Below are positions 22,056 to 33,841 of a stretch of 64,000 nucleotides of DNA, one piece after another. The stretch covers positions 61,074,894 through 61,138,893 of the forward strand of contig OY726574.1 in NCBI GenBank assembly GCA_963383645.1, in the 5' to 3' direction. The position numbers and the translations under genes were made by a program. The notes beneath the pieces were generated by a model, which ran no database searches, was not told where the DNA came from, and worked only from the letters and a program-made list of their open reading frames with translations. The DNA comes from Muscardinus avellanarius (taxonomy: Eukaryota; Chordata; Mammalia; Rodentia; Gliridae). Position 1 is the first letter of the stretch, and each line of letters opens with the position of its first letter.

Positions 22056-22584
22056 ACCGAGCGCCCTGCACCCGCGGGGCCCCTGCGCGCTGCCCCCGCG
22101 CTGCCCCCCGGCCCGGGCTGGGCGGGCGCCCCGGAGCCGCGGGAAACTTTGCCCGAAGTTCCCAGCCGCAGCTCGGGGCGTGGGCGCCGGCCGCCCTGGA
22201 CCCCAGGGCCGCGATCACCCGGGACCCGGGGCGGCCACCTCCCGAGCCGGGCCCTGCCTGGGGGGGCCCAGCGCGGCGCCCCGCGAGCCGGCGGTGGGGG
22301 CCGGGACCCCAGCGCCCCGCGGCCCTGCTGGAGCGCGGAGTCCGGCCGCAACTTGCAGCCCAGGCCGGCCGCGGGGTCGGGGTGCGCGGGGCCGGGCGCC
22401 GCGCCAGGTGCACCGAGCCCCCAGGGGCCGCGGGGGAGGGGGCCGCAGCCCGGGGGGCGGGGCGGGGCCGAGCCCCCGGCACCTCCAGGATCGCCGTTCG
22501 TGCCCGGGGTGGGCGAGTGCGGGTCCCATTCGCGGGCTGCGTTAGCCCGCAGGTTAGATAAGCTCCATCAAGGTGCAGGCACCG

Positions 22585-22605
22585 CGGCGGCGGCGGCGGC
22601 GGCGG
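22585..22605 (+). repeat. (CGG)7 run in intron 1
   Basis: Seven uninterrupted CGG triplets followed by TGG, about 600 bases into intron 1 at the 3' edge of the CpG island. Confidence 0.95.
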
Positions 22606-22620
22606 TGGTGCGGTGGGCTT

Positions 22621-25000
22621 GCTTTCGACTTTTTTTTTAATAGGAAAAAAAAAAAAAAGCCCGTTATTTGCCCTTAAAGTTGCGTTGCAGAATAGGTTCC
22701 TGTGTTTACTCGGGAGGAATGTGTAAGTTATTCTTGGGCGAAGGAGACTTTCATTAAACGCAGAGAGCGCAGTTTGAACGCAAAAGACGGGACCCCGCGG
22801 CGCGTGGAAACGTCTGTGCTTTCTCGGAGTCGGGACCCTCGGCTGCTGCTCGTACCCCGAGGACCAAGGGTGTGGAGGTTCCTGAACTGCGGGCTGCTGG
22901 CAGCAGAGGGAGTGGGGCGGGTAGGGAGCCGGTTGCTCCCAGCTTCCAAAGAAACCCAAGCCCTCAACTTCAGCAAGAAGCCCCCTCTCCCCCGAGTTCA
23001 GTGTTCGCCTTAAACTGCCCGGTTTCCATTGCACGTGCCGCGGGGCACAGAACTAAGGCCGCACGGCTGGCTGGCATGACCCCGGTGGGGATCTGGCCTG
23101 TGTTCTCAACTCGTGCACAAGAGAGTAGTATCCGCCGCTTCTTCGGGGAAGCCTTGCAACTCAGGAGCACTGCACGCCACACCTGAGGGTGTTGGGGAGG
23201 GTTTCTCTTTATTAAGATCTGCACCTCCCTGCCTGGGATTTGTTTAAACTTCAGCTGTGTCCAGTGTCACTGGGATGGATTTTTAAATTGTGTGCAGGGG
23301 ACTCGAAACAAATATTTTTAGGGCTTATTTAAATCTTGGGTTTCATATCACCAAAGAGAATTTCAGCCTCAGTAGTACTGATCGGTGTCTTTGCTAAGGC
23401 TGATTTAAAAGATCAGGTAAACCCAAAGAGCCCTTTACTGACATTTAGCCTGTTTTTGCTTTCGGAGGACACGTATCTTTCTGTTTGTGTTAGACCACTA
23501 ACTGAACCTTCTTGTTGTTTTGTTTTGAAAAGCCAGAGTTATCCTGGTATGCTAGCATGTAAAAGGAAAGTGAGAGGCTGTTTACAAGCCATAAAAAATG
23601 ATCGATACTTAAATCAGTCTTATCAAGAACACAGGTCAGTACTACTGAGGCTGAAGTGTTAAGTTAAATAGTTTGAAGCTGGCAAATTTTATGCAAGGAT
23701 CAGCGATGTGGTAGTGGTTTAATTACAGGTTCCCCCTGAGTTTTAGGTAGTAGAGTTCAAGATAGTTTTGCCTTGCAAAAATCAGGTTTTTAAATTTGTA
23801 TCCCGGAGGAGGTAGGTATAACATCCTTGTGGGAAAAGCTTGTTTTTTTTTTTTCTTTCTTTCTTAGCTTCCTATGCGACACTTAGCATAGGGCCCTAGG
23901 ACCTTAGACCTAACTGATGCACACTATTTAATAAATGACTGGCATGCATCTGCATCATTTGCAGAATTCAGATTGTGACCTGACTGGCATAAAAGAGAGG
24001 GGGCGTAATTGCTAAATGCGAGGCTTGGCTTGCATTTTCCACATGGGGTACTCGTTAGACTTCCGAGTGGACGAAGCCCTGGAGTTTGTGCACCCAAGGG
24101 AGTTTTGTGTTTTTAAATTATGATTTGCACGTAAAACACTTTGCGGTTCCCCTTCTCACTACTCTCCCGACTCCTCTGGAATGAGTTTGGAATTCAGATC
24201 ACTAATTAAACATTCCTAGAGGTGGACTAGATGTCCTTTGGATTCCAGACATCAGAAACAGAGTACTAAATGTATTGGAAGAGAAAGGAACTATGATTTG
24301 GGCCCACGAGGACTGTATTAACTGCAAATATTTTATGTAAAATGATTTTCATCTTTATGGTATTTGTTAGACAAAAGAGCGCAAACTCAGTCTTTTACGT
24401 TTTGAATGCTAAGTAAAAAAAAAAATTATTTTGTACAAAGCACGTAAGAAAGGCCTGAGGAAGAAAGTGAAATAATTTTACTTTTGCTTAAACTTCTCTT
24501 TTCCATGGTGAGAAGCCGGGGAGTTGGCACATTATTCCATTTTGACCCCATTTCTTAAAAGCCAACTTGTAATATATGTTGTGCAGTGGAGTGTTCATTA
24601 CTATGTTATAATGGGTCTGATGTGTTCAATTCCGCTAAGCTGTAGTTTGCAGAAATAGAAATATAGACTTGGCCCTTTGTCTCAACCACCCTATTTGGAG
24701 TAAATTAAACCTTGTGATTTGGGGACTCTTATGGAGAAACTTATTTTTCAAAATAATTCTTCACCAGGGTACGTGGGAAAACCGCCAGAAGCCGAATGCA
24801 GCCCGGCTCCGCCAAAAGCTTTGCACCAGCTCCCAGGTCTCAGTTGTGGGAGTGCCTCTTGGGTTATGTAAGCTGTTAGTGCCGGAGAAACTGTGCGAAG
24901 GGGTGTACTTGAACTCCTGGTACTGTTTCTGCAACTCCTCCAGAAGTCTAAAGTTATTTCAAAATACAAACTTTGTAAAGAGTCCTTTAAAAGAGTGGAA
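22621..25000. other. Proximal intron 1, SINE-free
   Basis: 2.4 kb with no SINE, LINE or LTR recognised. Residual CpGs to about 23170. No exon-like signal identified. Confidence 0.5.
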
Positions 25001-25205
25001 GGTGGCTGTGGTGGTGCAGGCCTGCAATCCCAGTAGTTGAAGACTGGGGCAGAGGCTCACAGGTTCAAGCCCAGCCTTAGCAATTTAGCGAGCCTCTTAG
25101 AACCTAGCGAGACCCTATTTTAAAACAAAATAAAAAATAAATAAACTAGGGCTGGGGTGTAGCTCAGACATAGAATGCCCTTAAGTTTAATCCCCAGGAC
25201 CAACA
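25001..25205 (+). mobile_element. B1-ID SINE, older
   Basis: First SINE of the intron: B1 head GTGGCTGTGGTGGTGCAGG and ID tail with (AAAT)n linker. Confidence 0.87.
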
Positions 25206-25565
25206 ATCTGTCCCCAGGTGACAGATTAATTTAACACTGATTTATTTTTTTCTTATTCAGATAGCTTTAATCGTGATATTTCACATTTTTGCTGTGCCTT
25301 TACTAGATAATTGATAGGAACATACTTCAAGTTTAAATCAGCAAGTCTGAAAGAAATATGCCGGGAAGTTACTATAACATTTTAGTGTTACCTGTTTGTT
25401 AAGAATCACTTGAGCATAATAAATTGTTCTGATCTAGAAAATTACAGGTTTTAGAATGGGGTTGTTTTACAGGTTTACAGATAGGAAGTTCCTGGCATAG
25501 AGTGAGATGTTAAGTGCATATATAATTTGAGTAATTCTAAGTGATCTCTCCTTAATGATAAAGTA
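25206..25565. other. Unassigned intron
   Basis: AT-rich; no feature seen. Confidence 0.45.
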
Positions 25566-25779
25566 CTTTTTTTGTGATACTAGGGATTGAACCCAGGGGC
25601 ATTTTGCCTTCAAGCTACAACCCATCCTTATTTTTTTTATTCTTTATTTTGGAACAGGGTCTCACTGAGTTGCGGAGGGCCTCACTAAATAGCTGAGGCT
25701 GGCTGCAAACCTGTGATCCTCCTGTCTCAGCCTCCCGAATGCTGGGTTTTTACAAGTGTGCGCCACCACGCTGGGTTCC
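25566..25779 (-). mobile_element. B1-ID SINE, A-type
   Basis: AAAGTACTTT and AAAGCACTTT flank the element as probable target duplications. Confidence 0.92.
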
Positions 25780-26105
25780 AAAGCACTTTGAATTTTATCC
25801 TCAGATTATATAATCCATATATGAATGAAGCACAGCCTTTAGGGTTGTGAAAAGATGGCTTTAAAATGGAAGCATTTCTGAGACAATTTTCTTAAAGTTG
25901 ATGGCTTTATTTAAACTTAAAATTGCTATAGGACGCAGTGCATTCTCAGCAATGCACAGTTGTAAGTCTCTGTAGAGGTGGAGGAAATGTGTTTCAGGTT
26001 AGGTATTGGTTCTTTTTGGTTTTAGCTTTCATTAGGTATTGTAGAATGAGCGGGGTTACCTAAATCCCCTAAACAGTTTCCATGTCAGCCTTTTAATTTA
26101 ATTTT
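25780..26105. other. Unassigned intron
   Basis: No feature seen. Confidence 0.45.
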
Positions 26106-26314
26106 ATTTTTTGGTGGTACTTGGGATGGAACCCAGGGGCATTCTACCTTTGAGCAAACCCCTAGTCCTACTTTTTATTCTTTACTTTGAAACAGGGTCT
26201 CACTGAGTTACGGAGAGCCTCGCTAAGTAGCTGAGGCTGCCTGCGAACCACCATCCTCCTCTCTCTGCCTCCTGAATGCTGTGATTACAAGCGTGCTCCA
26301 CAACGCCCGGCTCA
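26106..26314 (-). mobile_element. B1-ID SINE, A-type
   Basis: Antisense ID to head end CTCCACAACGCCCGGC. Confidence 0.92.
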
Positions 26315-27069
26315 GGGGTCAGCAGTTTTAATGACATATATTTTTCCAACATTTTTTTCTGAGTGAAAAAACGTTTAAGGGTGCTATGTACCATACATTT
26401 TCCTTTAATTTTCAGGTCCCTCCCTTTGAAGATAAGTTCCCTCTCCAACAGTTTCATGTCTGAATGTGCTTACTATCTCTACGAATACAGCAGATGATAT
26501 GCCAGCAAGGGTGATTTTATAAGCCAGGGATGGCTTATGAATGTTCAACACAAACAGGCCAGTGAAACCATTTAGGAAGGTCCAGAATACTATTAACCTT
26601 CCCTTGGACGAGGAGGCGGCTTCTCAGGTTCTGCGTTGGTTTTCAGCTAGTCATCAGAATAGCTCCCAAAACCCAACAGAAAAATAAAGAGGGCCGTGTT
26701 GGGTGGGGAGGAGAAACAATTTAGTCACCGGCTTCCTCGTCTGTGGTCCACACCTCCTGTTGGTGGGGCAGCTGGCATGATCTGGGCATAATTAAGGGGC
26801 TGGGTCTATGGGGCAGAGAGAGGAGGACAGACGGAAGTAGAAAGATGTGGAGGTCCAGGTAGGATGAGTTCCAGAGGTCTACCAGGGAGGCGCTCTTGCC
26901 CCTAAGCCCTCTAGGCTTTAAGGAGTGTGTGTGTGGGGGGTTGAGAGGGGCCCAGCAAGAGTGACCATTGTGTAGGCAGATCCCAGGACATCCCGCACGT
27001 TAGTGCTTAGCGTGGCTCGGCAAGGTCCTGGGATACTGAGCCAGAGCTGATTGGGGGCTGGGTTTGCAC
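26315..27069. other. Unassigned intron
   Basis: G-rich run near 26925-26950. No gene. Confidence 0.45.
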
Positions 27070-27245
27070 CTGAGCATCTTAAAGCACGTGTGTTGCCTCA
27101 CCTGGAGCCTTCCTCCTTCCAAACATTGCTTCCCAGGGCCAGGCATAGCGATTTTGACATCCGGGCTTCTCAGGGCAGGGCAGCCCAGCGTCCTCAGGTG
27201 AACCTGGTTTGCAGCCTCACTTTGAGCTCCGTCGCTGTGAACGAG
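27070..27245 (+). mobile_element. MER5A (hAT-Charlie) relic 1
   Basis: GTGTGTTGCCTCACCTGGAG, CATTGCTTCCCAGGGCCAGG and terminal CACTTTGAGCTCCG follow MER5A order. Confidence 0.55.
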
Positions 27246-27309
27246 GCGTTCGTGAAGTGAGGCCCTTAGCAGCAGCAGCAGCGTCGTCCAGGAGCCCCGC
27301 ATTCTCCAG

Positions 27310-27418
27310 GTGCTCTGGTCTTGACTCAGAAGCTCTAGGATCAGGGCTCAGCAGCCTGTTCCAGCAAGCACTTCAGGGGATTCCAGTGGGCCTGGAGACT
27401 TGAGAAGCACCGGTATAA
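27310..27418 (+). mobile_element. MER5A (hAT-Charlie) relic 2
   Basis: 3' half: GACTCAGAAGCTCTAGGAT and the end CTTGAGAAGCACCGG. Confidence 0.55.
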
Positions 27419-27655
27419 AGGGTATAAAAGAATCCGCATTTTCCAGGCTCCCTTCACAAGACCCCAGAGAGAGCTTGTGGTGAAACTAGAACGTGGCTTT
27501 ATTTGTGTATTACCCCTGTGATTAGCACTGCCAAGGCCACGGACACACGGACGCAACTGTGCCAGGCAAGACCACCACTGACAGTTCAAGTAGTCACGTC
27601 AGGGGAAGATGTGAGATCCAGCTGGTTGTAAAGCTCTTACATAAAAAGTTTCTGA

Positions 27656-27837
27656 AGCCAGGCGTGGTGGCCCATGCCTGTAATCCCAGTACTTGGGAGG
27701 CTGAGATACTAGGATCATAGGTTCACGGCCAACCTCAGCAACTTAGCAAGACCCTGCTTCAGAATAAAAAAATAAAATGTCTGGGGTATATAGCTCAGAG
27801 GCATAAAGCCCCTGGGTTCAATCCCCAATACCACAAA
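27656..27837 (+). mobile_element. B1-ID SINE, older
   Basis: Head GCCAGGCGTGGTGGCCCATG, ID tail ending GGGTTCAATCCCCAATACC. Confidence 0.9.
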
Positions 27838-30581
27838 GAGTTCCCTATAATTTTACTTAATGTAAAATTCTAATTAATTTTTGCTGTAATGTTTAGCCAT
27901 TGGAAATTTCCCCAGGCTGGTACTTGGTGTAGAAGGTATTTGTTGGCTTGTGGTAATAAGGGTGCACTCCAGTGTGCTTATTAAAATAACACCTTCAGTT
28001 CAAGTAAATTCTTTCTGCACACATTCTGCTGGAAGGCCCCTGGATGGCGTGGTAATGGGCAAAGATAAGACGTAGTTACCGTACTTTGAAAAGCTGTCCA
28101 TCTGTTAAGAATTTCCAAATCTATTTCCATGTCAAAAAAACAGGGACTTACTTAGGAAAAACTGGAAAGGAAAAGTTGGAGTTTTAAGGTGGAAATGTGT
28201 AACTTTGCCTATGGAAATACAGTCAGCTTTCAAACAGAAAATAAAAGGTTTCTACTTTTTGTCTAACGTACCAACAATGTGTAGTCTAACCTAGAGTCTA
28301 GTGTTTGTTTTTTTTCTTGTTAGCCACAAAAGACAATCATCAAATCTCTTGTCATTGAACACCCCAGGTAAAAGTGGTGTGGTGTTCATTTAATCTGGAA
28401 CACATACAACCAGAATGTAACTTTCCAAGAAACCGCTCAGAATGCTTGTTACAGCCCAGCCTTCTTCCCTTCTCCGTCTGAGGCCGATCACTAGGTGTTG
28501 CTGCTTGCTTAAACCACTTGCCGAAGCTGGGAAAGGCCCAGATTTTCCACGGAAGGCATCAGGACTTGACTCATTTGCAGCTAAATCAAAAGATGGCAGT
28601 GGACCTTCACCCTCTTGTGTGTGACTCTTTAATTCCTTACGGTACAATTACATTTTTCAGTGGACGCCCTAGTTCCGGGAGTCCTGGAGCTTGTAATTCA
28701 GCCCTGACTCCGAGGCCACTTTAGACGTCTCGTATTTTCTCTTCTGTTTTGGCTGCATGCTGTGTCACTGCTGTTCTGTAACAGAGAAGTGTGGTGGGAA
28801 GAAACAGCGTTCGTTTGACAGCCAAGGAGGAGCTCAGGTTGACTTTGGGACGTCCTGTGGTCCAGCGGGAGCGCAGTGTTTTTGGGAAGGGGCTTCCATG
28901 TGCTGTGCTTATATCTGCAAGAGGTCACTTGGCTGGCGTACAGGATATAAGTACATGATTCAATAAATAATGGACATTTGCATGGAAATCTCCCTCAGTC
29001 GTTTCCTTTTCTGTTTTAAACTCAGAGGACTAATGAGTCACAGAATGGTTCTTGTAGGGAGCATGCGTGTTGAGCCCTGGGTGGGGAGCCAGGAGAGGCT
29101 GAGGACCCCAGGCAGGGAGGTCTGGTTTTCTTAGGCCTGGAGCTCGGGGCAGGATCTTTGCAGGATACACACCAGAGCAAGCCAGGGAGAGCACCGGACA
29201 CAGAGACTTGTCAGAGCTGCTGAGGGTATAGAACCCCCCGGGGAGGAACGGGCCACAGTTTAGCAGTGATTTATCTCGACGCGCAACCGCCGAAGCCAAA
29301 GCCAAGCATTTACTTTTTATGGGCTGCAAAGCATAAAAGCTTATAGCGCGTCAGTTTGTTTTCAGATGGGTGAATATTCATTTTAATCTCTCTCTCCCGT
29401 TATATACAGCACGCATATTTATCAATCACAGCCAAGAATACGTTTTAGTCTGGGCTCTGGCGGAAGGCTGAGGTCCAGGGCTTCTCCCTCCTTCCTCCTG
29501 GGGAGCCCCAGGGGTTCACAGGTAGGCCTGGCCAGGCGTGAGAAGGTATTAGGTCCCACCCTTTGTACAGTGTTCTTAATGGAGTCCTGCATTCGATGTC
29601 TTAGTTTTGAGTAGCTTAAGGAACTTTCCGTCATATAATAATTGCCTGCTATAAGTGGACTCTTCATATTCTGCCCAGATCTCCAATGATAAAGTGTGTG
29701 TCCTTTAAAAACAAGCGCTGATGCAGATGGTCAGAATATTGAGCAGTGCTTAGTTAGCATCTAATAGTCACTCAGTCAATGCTTGTTGAATGAATATTAT
29801 TGAACAAAGTTCCCTTGGAGAAGAAGAAATAAAAATCGTAATGCCTACTTCTGTGCCCCCTTTCCCACTCAGTTTGACTTAATAGAGCCTTTGGAATAAC
29901 CTTAACGATAGAACCAGGTGTGGGTTTAGTGTTTAGTGCAATTAGCAATTTATGGGTATATAGAAACTAAGTTGCTCAATTTAAAGGAAAAAGTGTTACC
30001 TCTTGTTAATTAGATGTGTAAAAGGAAACCGTGATTTTGTCACATGTGAGCAAAATGTATCAGTTATCACCGTAGCTTAGAATTTTGATATACTGATCAC
30101 TAAGAAATGACTTTTACTCTGTGGAAGCTTTATTATGAGTCTGCTTTAGAGGGATCAGATTTAGGCGTCGGGATATTAAAAGTACAGTGGTATCCCCATG
30201 AGAGGGTTCCGTGGCAGAGGACAATGTGCACTCTCTCTGCTGCCTCTGACTTCAGACACAGGATGAAATGACTTAGACCTATGTAGAGCTCAGAGCTCTG
30301 GCTGCAGCCCATGGCGCCCGGTCATCTTTCTTGTAGCAGGTGCACGCCTGGCTCTTGTGCCCGGAGTGGTGTCCTTTTGGTGATAAAACTTGGGAGAAGT
30401 CCTTGGACAGTAATCCCAGACACTGTTTGCTGCCTTCTAGGCTTTCAAAAGCTTAACCATGGTCTGCAGTTCCTGTGAGTCAGGGCTGTTCTGTGATTGC
30501 CTTAGGGTGGGAAGGTACCACACCCTTGCTGGCCCAGGATTAGGTCCTGGGAGATACTCCACAACAAATAATAGCTTAAAG
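27838..30581. other. Long SINE-free intron block
   Basis: 2.7 kb without recognised SINEs. Holds the candidate cryptic exon at 28324-28367 and a short MIR-like 3' piece at 29770-29810 (caatgcttgttgaatgaata). Otherwise unassigned. Confidence 0.5.
28324..28367 (+). other. Candidate cryptic/poison exon in PTPRM intron 1
   Basis: A 44-nt segment is preceded by a branch-point-like TCTAAC about 36 bases upstream, a T-rich tract and TTGTTAG, and is followed by CAG|GTAAAA. Joined to exon 1 in phase 1 it would read eleven codons and then TGA. No family match; this is a motif-level candidate only. Confidence 0.25.
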
Positions 30582-30995
30582 CCGGGCGTGGTGGCGCACG
30601 CTTGTAATCCCAGGATTCGGGAGGCTGCGACTGGAGGATCGCGGTTCACGGACAACCTCAGCTACTTAGGCCCTCTGCAACTTAGCGAGACCTGGTTTCA
30701 AAATAAAGAATAAAAATAGGGCAGGAGCTGGGCGTGGTGGCGCACGCTTGTAATCCCCGCGCTTGGGAGGCAGAGACAGGAGGATTGCGCAGGTTCGAAG
30801 CTAGCCGCGCGCGCTGGCTTAGGAGACCCTGTTTCCAAATAAAAATGTAAAAATAGGTCTGGGAGTGTAGCCCGGAGATAGAAGGGCTTCCAGGAATCCC
30901 AGTACCACCAAAAAAAAAAAAAAAAAAAAAAAAATAGGGCAGGAGGTGTAGGTTGGAGGTAAATGCCCCTGGGTTCCATCCCCAAACCCGCAAAA
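30582..30995 (+). mobile_element. Nested SINEs: A-type host with B-type guest (30728-30934)
   Basis: The host A-type head ends at AAAAATAGGGCAGGAG. A full B-type copy and A25 tail follow. ATAGGGCAGGAG then repeats and the host ID tail continues to CCCCAAACCCGC. The guest carries GCGCGCGC in its middle. Confidence 0.93.
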
Positions 30996-31067
30996 AAACC
31001 ACACAATAACAACAACAAAAAAAACCCAGCTTAACAAGAGGAAAAGACATCACATTTATTACCAATT

Positions 31068-31175
31068 ATTATGATTATTGTTATTTAATAATATATAGTT
31101 ATATATGTCATATTGTCATGTATAATTATATAATAACATATAATATACGTGCATATATATGCATATATATATATG
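31068..31175. repeat. AT-rich low-complexity tract
   Basis: Mixed TATA/ATTAT repeats, partly palindromic (GTGCATATATATGCATATAT). Confidence 0.85.
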
Positions 31176-32263
31176 CTACTGATCAGAGAATAGCAGAGAC
31201 TCACAGAGACCCTGCCCTTGTGACAAACTAACCCCTTCATCTCCCACCAGTGTTTAGAAGGCATCTGAGGATCACGGGATGGATTTCTACATCCCTGGCT
31301 ATCATCAACCCAAGAGTGTTTGTAATTTTGGATTAACTATTTTAATGCAGCAGACGCTTTCTGGTGTCAGGAAAGAAAATGACACAGGCATTCTATAACC
31401 CTTCCCTGATTTCCACTCATTGCTCAACTTGCTGACCTCTAGTAGGCGCTGACCTTGAGTACATATAACATAAGTTGGGGATTTGGGGGGGGTCTAGTGA
31501 AAAAGTAAGGGTGGTGCGGAGTGGCCAGAACGCCGATGACGCCACGTCTTTCCATTTGTAGGCACAGCTCTCCATTTGCAGAGCTGAGCTGTGGTTCGAG
31601 GTGATGGTTGAGGGAAGATTGTGAGACGAGGGAGTCGGGAGGGGTCTGGGAAAGTTGGTTTCCCAGCTCAGTGTCTTTGATGCCGGGTGGTCTGGACGCT
31701 GTAGAGTGGTTTCCCTCTGGGACCCCACAGCGCGGGTCACGCCTGCCTGTGAGCACCTCCCAGGTGCTGGCCTCCAAGTGAAAGTTCCGGCCTCCAAAGC
31801 CTTTGATGTCTCCACGTCTTCATTTGGGTCAAGGAAGAAAGGCGTGTGTCAAGATGTGGTCTCTGGGCGAGGAGGCTCATTAATACTTCATATGACACTC
31901 ATAACAGGCTGTCGCCTTGATACGTTGACATCGTCAGAAGCAGATTTCTCACCTGAAAAATGAAGACATTCGGTTCAAGGACCTGGGAAGTCTCTCCAGT
32001 CACTTCAAGAGTCTGAGGACTGTCGGGCACCCAGATCCGAGGTCCAATTAGCCTGTCAGACAGCACTGTGCAGAGGAGCAGCCCTGGATCTCGGGGCGTT
32101 TTGGCCTGCGAGGGTTGAAGAAGCGTCGAGGCCATTGAGACCCATCTGTCTGATAGAACGTGATGGAATCTGAAGTGGTTTGCTAAGAGGAAGCAGGTGC
32201 TAAGGGGTGGTCTGGAGGATCCTAAAAACCTTACATCATCATCATTATTATTTTTATTACTTT
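31176..32263. other. Unassigned intron
   Basis: 1.1 kb of single-copy-looking DNA; open frames show no recognisable product. Confidence 0.45.
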
Positions 32264-32326
32264 TTTTGCGGTGCTAGGAATTGAAGCCAGGGGCAGTCTA
32301 CCTCTGAGTCACACCCCCAACTCTAT

Positions 32327-32365
<39 letters not shown>

Positions 32366-32571
32366 TAGTATTGGGGATTCAACCTCAGGACATTCTACCT
32401 CTGAGCTACACCCCCCAGCCCTATTTTTTTTATTCTTTATTTCGAAACAATTAGGGTCTCACTAAGTTGCAGAGGGCTTTATTAAGTAGCTGAGGTTGGC
32501 CACAGACCTATAATCCTCCTGTCTCAGCCGTCCAAGTACTGGGATTGCAAGTGTACCCCACCATCCCTGAC
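32264..32571 (-). mobile_element. SINE cluster with two ID tails and (TTTA)n
   Basis: Antisense ID at 32266-32320, (TTTA)n at about 32324-32366, then a second ID followed by its B1. The first ID is an extra tail, so at least two insertions are represented. Confidence 0.85.
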
Positions 32572-32661
32572 TTACACTTTTATTATTGATATTGTTATTA
32601 TTTGTAGCATTGGGGATTGAACTCAGGGTTATCCTATCTCTGATCTTTGCCCTCAGCTGTA
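32572..32661 (-). mobile_element. Truncated ID tail
   Basis: Antisense ID only: GGATTGAACTCAGGGTTATC. Confidence 0.7.
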
Positions 32662-32675
32662 ATTTAAAAATTTTT

Positions 32676-32877
32676 TGGTAGTACCTGGGATTGAAGCCAG
32701 GGGCCTTCTACCTCTGGGCTATATCCCTGGACCTATTTTATATTTTATTTGGAAACAGGGTCTCACTAAGTTTCTGAGATCCTCACTAGGTAGCTGAGGC
32801 CGGCCTCCAACCTGAGTTGCTCCTGTTTAAGCCTTCGAAGTGCTAGGATTATAGGTGTGCACCACCATGCCTGGCTT
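32676..32877 (-). mobile_element. B1-ID SINE
   Basis: Complete antisense copy ending GCACCACCATGCCTGGC. Confidence 0.9.
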
Positions 32878-33386
32878 GTGCCTAGTCTCTTAATTATCCA
32901 TTACTCCTTGCATTTTCCATTCTCTCTCCTTCCCCCTCTCCCTCACCTCCTCTCCTCCACCCTCTCAGGGCCTCTTGAATGCTAGGCCGGTGCTGTGCCT
33001 CTGAGCTCATCCTTCCTCCCGAGCTAAGTGAACATTGTAATGCTTTGAATACCTACAAGGTTTACACAGATCAGGTGAAGGAATGTCAGAAGTTGTGCTC
33101 CCAGCTGCTGGGGTGGGGTGGGGCGGGGCCCTTGGGCTTCCTCCCTGGCTCGCCACTGGGGCATCACCTCTGCCCTCCACTCTTTCTGCCATCTCTCAAG
33201 GCCCAATTTTAGTTAAATAAGCCACTGCCCACTCTTACTGCACGAACAGGAAATGGCTTGTGAGCTGATGTCTTGTCCTTGAGGGTGCCTGCTCTCTGAA
33301 TGTGTGGTTTGTTCTGTTTGGGGCTATCGTCCTTCCCCAAGAGGGTCCTTTGGTGCCTCAGTTTCATACTTTAAAACTGAAGATAG
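32878..33386. other. Unassigned intron
   Basis: Pyrimidine-rich 32910-32970; no gene. Confidence 0.45.
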
Positions 33387-33594
33387 CGCCGGGCGTGGTG
33401 GCGCACGCTTGTAATCCCCGCGCTTGGGAGGCGGAGACAGGAGGATCATGCAGGTTCGAAGCCAGCCGCGCTGGCGTAAGAGACCCTGTCTCAAAAATAT
33501 AAAAAAAAAAAAAATAGGTCTGGGAGTGTAGCCCGGAGGAAGAAGGGCTTCCAGGAACCCCAGTACCACCAAAAAAAAAAAAAAAAAAAAAAAA
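33387..33594 (+). mobile_element. Young-looking B1-ID SINE, B-type
   Basis: Exact 14-bp duplications AAAACTGAAGATAG at 33373-33386 and 33595-33608. Long, nearly pure A tail and intact B-type diagnostics. Confidence 0.97.
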
Positions 33595-33659
33595 AAAACT
33601 GAAGATAGCAGTAAGAAATCCTCCATGGTAGGAGGAATGTTCGGGAATCGTTTGCAGGC

Positions 33660-33841
33660 AGCCAGGTAGAATAGCGCAGGTCGGTAATCCCAGCACGTGG
33701 GGGGCTGAGACAGGAGGATCGCAGTTGGAGACCAGTGTATGATAATTTGGCATGACCCTGTTTCCTAATAAAAGATAAAATAGGGCAGAGGTTATAGCTT
33801 GGAGGTAAGATGGCCCTGAGTTCAATCCTCGTACCAGAAGA
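33660..33841 (+). mobile_element. B1-ID SINE, older
   Basis: Diverged head (gccaggtagaatagcgcagg), ID tail; CGTTTGCAGG/TGTTTGCAAGG flank it. Confidence 0.87.

Larger units (their letters stand above)
21320..22620. other. CpG island spanning promoter, exon 1 and start of intron 1
   Basis: CpG dinucleotides are dense throughout, in sharp contrast to the surrounding CpG-poor, repeat-rich DNA. Long stop-free frames on both strands here result from base composition. CpG density falls after the CGG run near 22600 but stays moderately raised to about 23170. Confidence 0.93.

Noticed and set aside
21701..22561. 286-codon open frame containing the PTPRM signal peptide
   Set aside because: It starts with GTG and reads through the GTGAGC donor into the intronic minisatellite. 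Only 21911-21980 is credible as coding.
21295..23034. 579-codon open frame on the minus strand across the CpG island
   Set aside because: Composition is Pro/Arg/Ala/Gly-rich with no domain. It overlaps promoter and exon 1 antisense, and other frames are open too. Stop codons are simply rare in GC-rich DNA.
30682..31065. Open frames with long Phe runs in the minus strand
   Set aside because: Recurrent antisense translations of SINE poly-A and B1/ID sequence; the same peptide pieces recur at many SINE copies.
32264..32877. Single long SINE-like retrogene
   Set aside because: Resolves into at least three separate SINE or ID insertions in tandem.
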